DNA of 64,000 nt from Maniola hyperantus (Eukaryota > Arthropoda > Insecta > Lepidoptera > Nymphalidae), in the NCBI RefSeq assembly GCF_902806685.2, contig NC_048538.1:13764001-13828000 (forward strand). Reading direction: 5' to 3'. Shown here one piece after another: positions 1 through 10,621 of the stretch. Each line of letters opens with the position of its first letter. Within the stretch, counting starts at the first letter, position 1. The notes beneath the pieces are model-generated. The model had not been told where the DNA came from, did no database searches, and saw nothing but the letters and a program-made list of their open reading frames with translations. The position numbers and the translations under genes were made by a program.

Positions 1-499
1 CATCGATCACAGATTCAACCATGATTAAATCACTAAACTACATTGAAATGTTGCAGAGATTCACCTCAAATGTCCCGCGAAGCGATGTGCAATCCAGGGT
101 ACAGATTGGCAAATTGATTGAATGGATCGGATCAAAGCTTCAAACTCCGAACCAATTAGGTACTTGATATCTACGTCGAGTTCGGTATATGCGGTACCGA
201 TTTCAAAACTTATTAGTTGATGATGTCCGGATTATGATCTAAACAGTAAACCTATCATCTAATCAGTCATTATAAGGCTTCCACACAAAACTTTACGATG
301 GGTAGATACTAGGTAGCCTTTATTAAAAGCTTTTATGGTTACTTTGTTCGTATGTTGTCAATCCGCCGAAATTGATATGATTTGATTGCTTTTAAACAAA
401 GTACATAAATTTTCAAAAAAAAAATCAAAAGTTTCAAGGCATTAGCTTTTCATTTTAAAAAAATATAAAAATCTAAACCTAACGACCTTCAACATGTCA
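1..499. other. AT-rich non-coding DNA, no gene seen
   Basis: No open frame with coding character, no repeat boundary and no strong hairpin was seen here. Confidence 0.5.
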
Positions 500-623
500 A
501 TGATTTTTATTTTTTTATGCATAATAGTTTTTGAATTATCGTGCAAAATGTCGAAAAAATACGACTAGTAAGTACGGAACCCTCGGTGCGTGAGTCTGAC
601 TCGCACTTGGCCGGTTTTTTTTG
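500..623 (-). repeat. Fragment of dispersed repeat E
   Basis: Read on the minus strand this begins with a poly-A-flanked 'ccggccaagtgcgagtcaga' block, then 'gagggttccgtac' and 'ttatgcataaaaa'. The same order of blocks occurs at 16380-16762 and 34043-34494, so this is the head of a dispersed repeat cut off after about 120 bp. Confidence 0.65.
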
Positions 624-654
624 TATTTCAATTCATAAAAAGCCATTGATGCTT

Positions 655-969
655 CATCATCATCATCATGATCAACCCATCGCCGGCTCACTACAGAGCA
701 CGGGTCTCCTCTCAGACTGAGAAGGGTTTTGGCCATAGTCTACCACGCTGGCCATGTGCGGATTGGTAGACTTCACACACCTTTGAGAACATTATGGAGA
801 ACTCTCAGAAATGCAGGTTTCCTCACGATGTTTTCCTTCACCGGTAAAGCAAGTGATATTTAATTAATTAAAACGCACATAACTCCGAAAAGTTGGAGGT
901 GCGTGCCCGGGATCGAACCCCCGACCTCCAATTAGACGGCGGACGTCCTAACCACTAGGCTATCACAGC
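655..969 (-). mobile_element. tRNA-derived SINE, family 1, full-length
   Basis: On the minus strand the element starts with an A-box-like 'tgatagcctagtggttagg' and a B-box-like 'gggttcgatcccggg', continues with a tRNA-unrelated body, and ends in a (GAT)n tail. It is flanked by a 9-bp direct repeat TTGATGCTT (646-654 and 970-978), the target-site duplication expected of LINE-mediated retroposition. Other copies of the family lie near 25.5, 30.6, 33.1, 40.7, 44.0, 50.7 and 60.0 kb. The internal promoter boxes are those of a Pol III gene, but the sequence cannot fold as a complete tRNA, so it is not a tRNA gene. Confidence 0.85.
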
Positions 970-978
970 TTGATGCTT

Positions 979-1628
979 ACTCACCCTTAATGACATCTTT
1001 GTCAACATGGATGCTTTCTCTACAATATCCTTCTTCCTTAGCATACCTACCTAAAACAGCACTTGAACTTTGCATTGACATGTTGCCTATGAACTTGATC
1101 TGAATTGGACCGCAATACAATTACCCGGGTGACATGCAATCAAAGACATATAATATTGGCAAATTGATTGCGGACGATTAAGGTCTCGTATGCTGTGTAG
1201 TTGATACACTTTAATTAAGTACCTAACTGCATTACAAGTACATACGGGTAACGAATGCCCTACTAATTAAGCTACGCAACAGGATATGCCACAGTCCATA
1301 CGATTATAGTTCAATCGATTAGATTTGTGCTCCAAAAAAAGTACGGTGCAAAGCCGGGTTGTGCTGTTTTTATCCTATGATCTCTCATCCTAAACATTTT
1401 TTTTCTTAACTTAACCGATTTGTATTCCTTACTCATCCGACAGCATTTATTTGCTATTAATTGTTCCATGAGTATTCCTCACTCAACCGATGTTTATATT
1501 TTTGAAATAAGCTTGGGTTTTTATGTACGGTCTGACAAAAAAATATTATTTTCGTGTAGGTCGTACCTATCGTGATATTATATAGGGGTTGTGAATTTGG
1601 TTGAATGTAGGTACTTATACCTAATATA
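979..1628. other. AT-rich non-coding DNA
   Basis: No gene, no repeat that I can name. Contains several short runs of A/T only. Confidence 0.5.
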
Positions 1629-1637
1629 GACGGCTAA

Positions 1638-1982
1638 ACTGCCTCGTCAGGCTAGTAGTTAGCATGAGGCACTGGGTTTGATTCCCGGGTCGGGCCAATA
1701 ATAGGTATTGGAGTTTTCTGTTAAGAAATTCTCAGTACTACCTTCGAGTTAGGAAGTTTGGAGTGTGTCATCCTCATGCTTTGGAGAGATTGTAAAGCCT
1801 GATCTCTTTCCGGTCATGTCGGATTTCTGTACCATCGGGCTATGAGAATGAGGGTAAGTATAGACTATAGAGGGTCACCTGTGTATGCGCACACTTGTGC
1901 ACCATAATATACCGCGAAGTTGGTTAACCTCTATGGAGATTTGTCGCCGTGGCCGACATTCTGTCGGGAGAACAATATTATG
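1638..1982 (+). mobile_element. tRNA-derived SINE, family 2, with target-site duplication
   Basis: The head carries an A-box-like 'gcctcgtcaggctagtagtt' and a B-box-like 'gggtttgattcccgg'. A second, clearly related copy lies at 11797-12145, sharing the 'cctgatctctttccggtc' and 'tcgggctatgaga' blocks. The copy is flanked by the 9-bp direct repeat GACGGCTAA (1629-1637 and 1983-1991). Confidence 0.8.
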
Positions 1983-2000
1983 GACGGCTAACCCTCGTAT

Positions 2001-2214
2001 CATCATCATCATCATCATCATCAACCAATAGAAGTCCACTGCTGGCCATAGGTCTCGTGTAGGGACTTCCACGCCACGGTCTTGCGACGCCTAGATCCAG
2101 CGGCTCCCTGCGACTCGTCTGATGTCGTCTGTCCACCTAGTGGGGGGTCTTCCAACGCTGCGTCTTCCGGTGCGAGGTCGCCATTCCAGCACCTTGGGAC
2201 CCCAACGTCTATTG
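2001..2214 (-). mobile_element. 5'-truncated LINE tail (reverse transcriptase C-terminus)
   Basis: Read on the minus strand the last codons give ...HETYGQQWTSIG-stop, followed at once by a (GAT)n tail (plus-strand ATC repeats at 2001-2023). This ending is familiar from the C terminus of lepidopteran non-LTR retrotransposon polyproteins. Upstream codons are frameshifted, so the copy is dead. A 12-bp direct repeat TAACCCTCGTAT (1989-2000 and 2215-2226) flanks it exactly, marking a target-primed insertion of only 214 bp. It landed in the right-hand target duplication of the SINE at 1638-1982. Confidence 0.85.
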
Positions 2215-2226
2215 TAACCCTCGTAT

Positions 2227-3640
2227 GGCCTCCGCTTTCCAAGATTCCCCAAAGGCATCCAGGAGGCATCCTCGCGGAGTAGGTATAGTTTCCAGGTTCG
2301 CGTTCTTCCGAAAGCAATGGTGTCAGTTGCACGAACATTTATGGTATACGCATCTGAGCAGGCTCTTGCAAAGTCAATTTGAGCAGTTCAGGAACTCAGA
2401 ATGCTAAAGCTGCCCGAACGTAGTGGATAGACACAGCTCAATAAAAAGTTGTAGTACCTACGTCATCCCTAATAAAAATATTTTATTCGTATTTTACTAT
2501 CTTCCTTGTTCCGTTTTAATATAGAAAATAGTGTATTTTATATCAGAGAATAATATTTATTAGAGACCGCCCCTAATCCGCTCTTAAATGAAGATCTTTT
2601 GAGCTGAGTCGATTGTCCCATAAAATAAATAATGTCATAGTAATCACAAAGTAAGCCGATTAAGGTTCTTAATTGACTTGTGACCACTGTAAGCTGTTGT
2701 GACTGTGACTTTATTTTATATCTTTTTCTAGATCTTTAAGTTTGCAGATAATAGTGGATTCCAATAAACCCTAGGCTAAAGTAAAGTTACGTAAAAATTG
2801 GTACATAAAAAGGAGGTTGAACTATTAGGTATATTATGATTCATGCTGACAACATTGACTTATATTACTTCGTATGGACAGGGCCATTTAACAAACAAAA
2901 TGGCACTGAATCATTGGTGCTTTAGCACCAATGCAACCTCAGTGACGTCTGGATTTCAAACGGGTCGTTCATTAGTATCTAAGAGGTGGCCCTGATTTAT
3001 TTGGTTCCAAAACCGTGAAAAATTTTGTTCGCTTGGGCATATCTTGTCATTCATATCGATGGCTGACAAATACAGAGAGTGGGACCGATTTGAAACCTTT
3101 TGATAACTTCAAATACGATGCAATATGCTTTTGCCTTCATTTTTTTAGTTTTAATACTCGAATCTTTAGCGACGAACGGATGAGGCGACGCAGCACGTGA
3201 GTACCTACCTAAATATCGAAATAACACGTCCGTCTAAAATGCCAAGTGCGTCTGGCCTTTTTTTATACACAGGAAATGCATCAAACATTAAGTAAAATCT
3301 CTACTACTATTAACTAGTTGAATAAATAATGAAAGTATTATGTTAAGTATTGTGTTTATTATGTTTTCTCGCTACTTATCCAATGCATCAATATTACATT
3401 ACATTAATCAAACTATTTATCATCGCCCACCAGCCCTACAACAGCACGGACTGTCCTTTAGCTGTCATCGAATATTGAATGTTGTTCCCAACTTAATGAT
3501 AACAAGTAAGAACTTCGACCGCCCCGTCCATCAACTAACTTACCTACTTATTTGTTTGCTGTTTCACTGTATAATAACTATCTAATTAGTATCTTCTACT
3601 GATGGTTTTCGAAGACTTCCGTGAATGATTGATCTATTAA
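2227..3640. other. Non-coding DNA with one small hairpin
   Basis: No gene recognised. A perfect inverted repeat with 10-bp arms and a 2-nt loop lies at 2912-2933. The longest frames are short and lack coding character. Confidence 0.45.
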
Positions 3641-3647
3641 CTCTAAC

Positions 3648-3842
3648 TCTGCGGCCTAGGTGGGAGCGGGTGTGACCTGCGGGGCAACCAGCGGGCGCCA
3701 TGCCATACTCTCCGACACGCTTTCGATTAGGACGCGTCCGCGCGTCTTCCTTCAATTTCTTGTAAATATTAAGAGTTTGTTCAACACGCTGGCCGCCCCG
3801 CAGGACGCACCTACTCTCAGCTGGGCTGCAGACTAAAGCCAA
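3648..3842 (-). CDS. Possible exon, unrecognised protein (weak)
   Basis: A GC-rich island in AT-rich surroundings holds a minus-strand open frame (total 86 codons, 3582-3842) with a charged stretch EQTLNIYKKLKEDARTRPNR. A possible acceptor (...gtctgcag, near 3825 on the minus strand) and a weak donor (GCAG|GTCAC, near 3687) bracket the best part. Composition and lack of stops suggest coding, but the splice signals are not strong and I recognise no family. It could equally be a decayed transposon fragment. Confidence 0.22.
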
Positions 3843-4196
3843 ATAGCTCTAAAATTCATAGCACACCTTTCTTAGTACTATCTTCGAGAACAGATCTGTA
3901 GAGCTCTGAGAGTCTGAGGGTAAGATCTATAGATCGTGTTCAGTGCTCTTTACTTGTTTTGGACTCGGGTGCTAAATTATAGAGACGCTTGGCTTCGACC
4001 GTCGGACATTAACTACCTTTAGCTTGAACTTGATTATGCTTAGTTAACTTGTTGGTTAAGTTTGTGTTTGATGACCTACAAATATCTATAGTTACCAGGT
4101 GCTATCGGCACATGCGTGAAGGTCTGACTTGATACCATCAAAGTACGTTGCGCGCGAGTCGCAATGCATTGCGTTAGCTAGTCAGTACCTTTATTA
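3843..4196. other. Non-coding DNA
   Basis: Nothing recognised. Confidence 0.4.
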
Positions 4197-4422
4197 TCAG
4201 TACCCTTATTATAAATGCGAATGTGTGTTTGTTTGTTGGTTTGATGGTTTGTCATTCAATCACGTCGCAACGGAGCAACAGATTAACGTGATTTTTGCAT
4301 GGGTATATCAAAGACCTGGAGAGTGACATAGGCTACTTTTTATTCCGGAAAACTAAAGAGTTCCCACGGGATTATTAAAAAGCTAAATCCACGTGGACGA
4401 AGTCACGGGCTACAGCAGCTAG
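4197..4422 (+). mobile_element. Helitron-like non-autonomous element, type A
   Basis: Type A defined here: starts with TC and 'ttattataaatgcga', continues through 'cacgtcgcaacggagcaac', 'tgacataggctactttttat' and 'cccacgggatt', and ends with a GC-rich stem around 'cacgtggacgaagtcacggg' shortly before CTAG. A 5' TC, a 3' stem followed by CTRR and insertion between A and T are the structural marks of Helitrons. The family looks like the lepidopteran Lep1 Helitron-like group. About thirty copies or fragments occur in the window. Confidence 0.75.
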
Positions 4423-4824
4423 TGGGTATTAAACTAAAGAAAGTAAGGCAAGCGTCAAATCTAGCGTGATTCCGCGCATGGGATCCGGGTTTCCGACCAC
4501 AATTCCGCGACATTGCGCGTAATTTCGTTAGATTCCCCTATGGATTCCCCCCACGTTGCCCATCCTCCTACATGCCAGTTCTACAGCACGATGTTGCCTC
4601 GGGACATAATAGACTGCTGCAGCATGCTGCATTGCCGCATGTTATTGCCTCAGTAGTAAACAGCTTTCATGAGCATGTAGTACAGATATTAGGTACAATA
4701 GCTACAATCGTCAATATAATACATTTTATATTACACTAGAATCTAGATGATGTTTGTATGGATATGGATTTTAGCGACTGAATATAAAATGATGATCATA
4801 CCACCACTAGAAAATGACTAAGCA
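4423..4824. other. Non-coding DNA with a GC-richer patch
   Basis: The patch at about 4470-4640 is richer in G+C than its surroundings but has stops in all frames; no feature assigned. Confidence 0.4.
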
Positions 4825-5291
4825 ATGTATACACTGAGAATCAGAAACAAAATCTACGTGTTTCTGAAACAAATCATTTTGTTTCAGAAACATAACATTT
4901 TGTTTCTGTAAACACTACGTTTGAGTTGTTATTCTAAGACAACGTGTTGATCGGTATGTCTCTGTGCTCTCTACTTGCAATGAGGGATGGGGAATGCGGG
5001 AGCACAGAAACAAATCAGTTGCGCAAAAGGTGTATGCGAGTATGGACGCGTGTTTGATTTGTTTTTTAAACATGGCTGTGGTGTAGGATGACAAAACTGT
5101 TTTTAAATTAATACAACAGTTTCAAAAAATCATATACCTAGTCACAAACACAACAACATTACTTCCTCGGGCGACATGACCTAAACAACTGACTGAGTAG
5201 ACGGCAGAGTTTCCGAAACATTGTTCCTGGAAATATCTACGTGAAGTTTCAGAAACGGTATATTCGAAACATTGTTTCTCAGTGTATACAT
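4825..5291. mobile_element. MITE with long imperfect terminal inverted repeats
   Basis: The ends are inverted copies: 'atgtatacactgaga' at 4825-4839 and its complement at 5277-5291. Both arms go on with repeated 'gtttctgaaac' motifs. A further internal hairpin sits near 4858-4892. About 467 bp, no coding frame. The terminal symmetry and lack of ORF fit a non-autonomous DNA transposon; the superfamily is not assigned because no clear target duplication was seen. Confidence 0.7.
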
Positions 5292-5448
5292 GGCTTTACT
5301 ATGCTACAGCTCAGTGACAATTGAGTGTAGTACGAGTATATTATGATACACCACTTCACTTTTGCCATCCTTTTACTCGTAGATAGTAGATTCCTCCAAC
5401 ATCAATGCTTTAGCTCTCAAAATAATGTGAGAACGTACTTATTTTTAG

Positions 5449-5571
5449 GTTATTCAATGCGTTCAGTCAACTGGAAGCCCGTGGGCGACCGAAATCGCAT
5501 CATAGGTGCAGGCAATGGCCCGTGCTACCCTATCATCGATTTTAGCACCCGCCGACTAAATTATCTAACAA
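5449..5571 (+). CDS. Possible internal exon of an unrecognised gene
   Basis: A 123-bp segment is bounded by a good acceptor (cttatttttag|GT) and a good donor (CTAACAA|GTGAGTA). It is open in one frame and is richer in C+G than its flanks. The 41-codon product reads YSMRSVNWKPVGDRNRIIGA and onward to FSTRRLNYLT, with exon phases 1 and 1, so it could be skipped or included without a frameshift. No partner exon was identified and I do not recognise the protein. An ATG at 5343 opens the same frame upstream, so a single-exon reading to 5654 is an alternative, but the in-frame acceptor makes the spliced form more attractive. Confidence 0.4.
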
Positions 5572-5744
5572 GTGAGTATCCTAAAATTAGTGGCCTGAGA
5601 AAATTGGGTCAGGTTCATAACAAAGTCACTTTAAAATTGATATTGGGAACTTAGATGTGTTCTCATAACTATAGAAAAAGTAAAACATGATGGTCGGTTC
5701 CGGAAAAGCTGCATAAATCATTATTAAAATCTAACTCATTGGTG

Positions 5745-6035
5745 TTACAGTGTCTACAGGATATATTTCGAAGAGTGTGCTGAAGAACTTTTCAACCTGG
5801 TTCCTCCTTCTCCCTTCTACTATCGTACCCCAAGGCACCCTTGCGCAGTTGAAATTCCACAGATACGTACGAAGCGATTTGCCTCCTCACATCTAATCTG
5901 AACCGCTAAGATTTGAAACACCCTTCCAGCATCAGTTTTCCCTCCAATTATAATATGGGTACCTTCAAATCGAGAGTGAATAGGCATCTTCTTGGCAAGC
6001 GCGCTCCACCTTAGACTGCATCATCACTTGCCATC
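5745..6035 (+). mobile_element. Truncated LINE, end of the reverse transcriptase ORF
   Basis: A plus-strand frame ends ...MGTFKSRVNRHLLGKRAPP-stop at about 6014. This ending, and the preceding 'LPASVFPSNYN', are typical of the last residues of jockey/CR1-type polyproteins in Lepidoptera. Earlier codons hold stops and shifts. A related decayed copy lies at 62205-62460. Confidence 0.7.
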
Positions 6036-6454
6036 ACTTTAAAAAAACGCAATGATTGGCTGAATTTATGGTATTAATGTGGCAATGATTCAATATAGCT
6101 GATAGTGAGCGAGTATCGGCAAAAACTTTGAAACTACCGCTGTAGGGCTCCTGACTGACTGACTGACACATCAACGTAGCATACAGCTCAATTGGCTGAG
6201 TCAAGAAACTTCCCTTCGATTTTGAGAAATTCCACCATCGGGTATTGCCACCAAGTTGGCACGAGTCAGAGAAAGTCAAAAATATTACTTTTGGGTGTAA
6301 CAACAGAGTAATAAAAATATGTACGAAAAAGTAACCATCTGATCACATAAAAGGGATTGGCGCCAAACTATGGTATAAGATGAATGGCAACAGCACAGTT
6401 TAGCGTTCATACAGTTAGGTGACTAAGTTAAAAAAATCAGAACCAGAATTCTGT
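6036..6454. other. Non-coding DNA
   Basis: Contains a short TGAC repeat near 6150; no gene or element recognised. Confidence 0.4.
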
Positions 6455-6630
6455 GAGGCCTAACGCAGACCGAGCGCGCCGAGTGGCGGCGAGTAGAATA
6501 CCAGCCGTGGCGAGTTGCGGCGAGGAAAAGTGCGGTGCGTATAGCTGACCAGTACACGGGTGAGGAGCGGCTGGCACCTCACGCGATGAGACTAGCACGC
6601 CACGCGAGAAACCGCTAGAGCGCGCTTAAA
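6455..6630. repeat. CpG-rich dispersed repeat, unclassified
   Basis: A CpG-rich island rich in 'gcggcgag' motifs, in otherwise AT-rich DNA. A region of similar style lies at 10165-10300. No coding frame and no clean terminal repeats; probably a transposon fragment, though a CpG-rich promoter cannot be excluded by eye. Confidence 0.4.
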
Positions 6631-7072
6631 ATAATAATGTAAGCCGTAAGTATTTCAACTTATATAAACTAGATTTAAGTTGATGAAGAGAAGAAGTCTT
6701 GGCTCACCGCTAATCTGTCTGTGGGCGTTGCGCCAGTGTCCAATTTTAAGTGCAGAATATGCCTACAGGACCATTGGGTTGGACGCAAACGCTCGCCTGC
6801 TATGTACAAGAGTCTCCGTAATAGTATTTTTTCATATAGCACATAATATTGTTGTCTTGATGCCTATAACACCTTCACTGTGGCTCCCACTCGTGGCCAT
6901 ACTGTACGATTATTAAACTGTGACCGAGGCTAAATTTCTCTTGTAGACGAAAAACAAGAAAATAAATCACAGAATAAGTTTCGTCCGAACACAGTGAGAA
7001 AGCGATTGTGTCTTATAGTAATAGCTTGTAATAAATAATTCTTTCGCAGCACATACCTACATATTATCTATA
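6631..7072. other. Non-coding DNA
   Basis: A 78-codon frame starts at 6680 but has no domain or splice context; treated as chance. Confidence 0.35.
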
Positions 7073-7304
7073 TCTAAATATATAAAATGAAAAGCTGACT
7101 AACTGACTGATCTATCAACGCACAGCTCAAACTACTGGATGGATCGGGCTGAAAATTGGCATGCAGAATAGCTATTACGACATAGACATCCACTAAGAAA
7201 GGATTTTTGAAAATTAAGGGGGTAAAAAAGGGGTTTAGTTAAAACCTGAGTGACATAAGCAACTTTTTATCCCGGAAAATTGAAGAGTTCAAGACATCAG
7301 CTAG
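7073..7304 (+). mobile_element. Helitron-like element, B head fused to an A tail
   Basis: Begins like type B (TCTAAATATATAAAATG, then a GACTGACT tract and 'gcacagctcaaactactgga') but ends like type A ('cttttatcccggaaaa' ... 'catcagctag'). The CpG-rich 'gacgaagtcgcggg' block that normally precedes CTAG is missing. Either a chimeric element or an internally deleted dimer. Confidence 0.6.
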
Positions 7305-8110
7305 TTGTAAATTAAACAAAGCCGTAGCACTATTACTTATATTATATTCTGTGTCAAAACTAAATTTGAAACGAATAACGTTTTTATAGAGTTTTTCGAA
7401 GAATCAATTTTTGAAGAATCCTTTTAATTAAGACATCATCTAACAGCGGATAGTTGGGTAATTTAAATGTTTTAATTTTAAAATATATAATAAACTAGAA
7501 AAAACTACGATCAATACCACGTAATACGTAATTATTTATATCTATCCATCATTATCTATAACACATAATTATTATTTGCATACACTTTGCATTCTAGGTA
7601 TTAAGCTTCGTTTCAAGCTTATCCAAACAAGCCAAGCAGTGCATTCAAATCTCGGCTCAATTTAAACATAATAAACGTTCTGACAGCTTACACAGCGTTT
7701 TCTCTGCCAGAATAAATAGTTGCATTTCATTGCAGTAAAATAAACTCGGCCGAGATAAGGCCGAAGCACATAGAACGTGAAACGTGGGCAGCGCAGCGCG
7801 GGGCGACAACATAACTAATGAAACTGCTCTAGAATAGGGTATTAGACTGTAGTAATAAAATGATGTGATTTTTGTATAGCGGTAGTTTATGGGGCTAGAA
7901 TTCATTAAAGATAATAATTAAAAAAAACATGATTTTTACTTATTTTTAACATGAACATAACGTTTACGGGACGCCCCGCACACCCGCACGTATTTTGTGT
8001 TTTGTATTTTGAATTTTTATTTAAGTTGTAAGTCTGTCACGTTATCGCTCTACTTAAGTTTGTCTAGGACCAAAATAATCTTGGAGTCCAATTTTATTTC
8101 TTCCATAGCT
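7305..8110. other. Non-coding DNA
   Basis: AT-rich. A 22-bp match to the GC-rich foldback family (gacgccccgcacacccgcac) sits at about 7972-7991. No gene seen. Confidence 0.4.
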
Positions 8111-8117
8111 TGGCCGA

Positions 8118-8190
8118 ATTTAATTATTCACCTCAGGATTTCCAGACATTCCGGCTTTCCTTCGGTCCTTAATCCCCGGAGGCCGTAAAT
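8118..8190 (+). repeat. Dispersed repeat pair, copy 1
   Basis: Shares 'ttaattattcacctcaggat' and a following 'cggctttcct' block with 9972-10050. Two copies in the same orientation, unclassified. Confidence 0.45.
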
Positions 8191-8737
8191 ACTTGGATGA
8201 TAATTTATAACATCGGAAAAATTAGCCATTTATTTTCTTTACATACATACTTACCTATTGCTTTACTAATCCACCCCGAATTCACTCGGGCGGAATTTTC
8301 AAAAATCCTTTCTTAAAAAACAAAAATCAAATTATGGCCAACTCTCGGCAATACAATCTAGTTTGATCCAGTTATATTGCGATTCGCTGCATGACACGGT
8401 TACGAAATAAAATTTGGTCGTTGTCGAACAAAAAATCGATCCCAGGCAAAAACCGGTGGTCTGCGTTAGCTCCCAAGAAAACATTATTGTAATAAAGAAA
8501 ATTTTAAAGCGCACAACTTTTTAACAGAAAACAGAAAGTAATAATTGTTTAAGTTAGAAAAGTTAAACAATTTTCTTAGGTCTTACATATTTTAAAACGT
8601 CGCTGAGTAAAATGAAAATTTTCGGATGAAGAATTTTCAGTGATGTTGATCACACTGTCAATGATATGGAGTTTTTTTAAAGGTCTTCCGTTCCGTCGAA
8701 CTAGCCAACCAAATAAATACCTAAATGTGTTATTTCT

Positions 8738-8808
8738 TGTACGATGGTACGGAACTCTTCGTTCGCGAGTCCAACTAACATTTGCCCGATTTTGATTCGT
8801 TCATTACG
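8738..8808 (-). repeat. Fragment of dispersed repeat E
   Basis: Matches the 'ggaaccct..cgagtcagactcgcacttggccg' head seen at 500-623, with several differences. Confidence 0.5.
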
Positions 8809-8828
8809 ATCAACCTTTTCAGTGTGTA

Positions 8829-9048
8829 CTAGCGTAAGCTCGCGACTTCGTCCGCGTTGAGTTCACAAATTTCAAACCCCTATTTTACCCCCTTAGGAGT
8901 TGAGTTTTTAAAAATCCTTTCTTAGCGGATGTCTACGTTACAATAGCTATCTGCATGCCAAATTTCAGCCCGACCCGTCTAGTAGTTTGAGCTGTGCGTC
9001 AATAGATCAGTCAGTCAGTCAGCTTTTCCTTTTATACGACTATGTAGA
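8829..9048 (-). mobile_element. Helitron-like element, type B
   Basis: Type B defined here: on its own strand it starts TCTA(AATATATAAAAGG), has a GACTGACT tract, 'gcacagctcaaactactgga', 'tgccaaatttcagcc' in complement, 'aaggatttttgaaaatt', and ends in a CpG-rich stem plus CTAG. This copy is complete, with CTAG at its left edge on the plus strand. Confidence 0.75.
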
Positions 9049-9270
9049 GAACTAATACATCACATAGATACTTTAAAATCATTGACGTCAGAACCACTCG
9101 TTGCGATTATGTACGTCGCGTCGCGTCACAAACTTGCACTTTCCTTATCAAGTAACAGAAAATTGGACTGAAAGTCCCCGTTCTCAAGTTTCCACGTTCT
9201 TAATTTAAATTCCATGACTTTGGAACTTTTGATTTGCGCCGCGCTGCTTGCTACATCGTTTCATGACAGA

Positions 9271-9404
9271 CTAGCTTCTTCCCGCGACTTCATTCGAATA
9301 ATTTATAGCCTATAGCAACATAATAGCCATCTATCAGTGAAAGAATTTTCAGAATAGGATCATTAGTTCGAGAGTCTACCCCCTACATACAAACATACAA
9401 TCTT
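9271..9404 (-). mobile_element. Helitron-like element, type C, partial
   Basis: Type C shares the CTAG plus 'cccgcgactt' terminus but has a different body, with 'agtgaaagaattttcagaat' and 'taccccctacatacaaacat'. Related copies lie at 10622-10771 and 11207-11380. Confidence 0.6.
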
Positions 9405-9628
9405 TATCTATGTACAATATTTGTGTAGATGAGTATAACAAATCAACAAAAAAAACTAATGTAGTTACATTTTTTTTGTGTCAGAAAGTTGTAACAATAA
9501 AGAGAAAAGAAAGTAAAAGTGAACAGGGAAGCACTTATCTCTATGAGAGATCTCTACCAGTGACCCTTGGCAGTGCGAGAGGTTGTAGAGGGAGTAAGTA
9601 GAATATTATTATGCAAAACTGAATTAAA

Positions 9629-9858
9629 TCAGTACTCATATTATAAATGTAAGTATGTTTGTTTGTTGGTTTATTGGTTTGTAGGTTTGTCTTTCAATCA
9701 CGTCACAACGGAGCAACGGATCGACGTGATTTTTTGCATGGGTATAGTTAAGGACCTGGAGAGAGACATAGGCTACTTTTTATCCCGGGAAATCAAGGAG
9801 TTCTCACGGGATTTTTAAAAACCTAAATCTACGCGTACGAAGTCGCAGGCATCAGCTA
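9629..9858 (+). mobile_element. Helitron-like element, type A
   Basis: Complete from TCAGTACTCATATTATAAATG to the terminal CTAG. It carries a GTTT/GGTTT microsatellite after the head. Confidence 0.75.
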
Positions 9859-9971
9859 GTTATTTTAATAAAGAAATAATATTATGTAAAACGAAGACAG
9901 TACCGAAGTAGGTATACATTAAAATTGTCCTGCCTCTACAATTTGCAGTCAACTATTTGAGCCGAGGGTGA

Positions 9972-10050
9972 TTTTAATTATTCATCTCAGGATTTCGGGT
10001 ATTGCGGCTTCCCTCAGGTGCCCTTCGGTGATCCGCAAATTCTTGACCGT
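9972..10050 (+). repeat. Dispersed repeat pair, copy 2
   Basis: Partner of 8118-8190: shares 'ttaattattcatctcaggat' and the following 'cggcttccct' stretch. Confidence 0.45.
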
Positions 10051-10164
10051 AGAATTAAAAAAATCGAAAGAATTAGCTTTTTAATTTTTTTATTAATAAA
10101 AATTCTTACTGTGCATTTTAATCATTCTTACCACGCTTAAATAAAAAGTGGAGTTGTATTATGG

Positions 10165-10300
10165 CCTGATTTACGGAGACGCGAAGCGTTGCGCGTCGCG
10201 TGTGCCGTGGCGTCTCGCGGCGCGTCGTACGTTTTTTTTGTTTACGGTAAGGCGGCGCGTGAAGCGAAACTTAGCATCGCACGCGTAATCACAAACATAT
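10165..10300. repeat. CpG-rich repeat, unclassified
   Basis: Dense 'gcgtcgcg' and 'cgcggcgcg' motifs, partly self-complementary. Open frames across it on both strands are a by-product of GC richness. Confidence 0.35.
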
Positions 10301-10383
10301 GGCAATATACGATTTTGTTCATAGAGATGCAAGGCGGGAAGAGTGGCGGTGCCCGCCACTGTGCCCGTGGCGAATCCGCTACC

Positions 10384-10415
10384 TTATTCCCGCGACTTTG
10401 TCCGCGTGGACTAGG
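10384..10415 (-). mobile_element. Helitron-like end fragment
   Basis: Only the 'cccgcgactttgtccgcgtg' terminus remains. Confidence 0.4.
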
Positions 10416-10621
10416 TACCTACATAATTTTCAAATGTCAAAATGTACTACGAGTAACATTTGACGCCAGTGTCGTTGAAGCCTTGACCGACGTTTTGTTA
10501 GAGGTTCCCTAACTGTCGTGAACTATGGTAATAGGGTCCCATTGGCACCCTTCGAGTACGGAACCCTAAAAATATCTTTAAAGAAAAGCATCTTCAAGAT
10601 TAGTTTGCTTTTTATATAAAA

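Noticed and set aside
655..969. tRNA gene suggested by A and B boxes
   Set aside because: The match stops after the promoter boxes, there is no acceptor-stem pairing, and target duplications plus a GAT tail identify a SINE. The same reasoning applies to families 2 and 4.
2021..2338. 105-codon minus-strand frame as a host gene
   Set aside because: Its end is a LINE polyprotein tail inside a 214-bp insertion with a 12-bp target duplication, and the frame crosses the insertion border.
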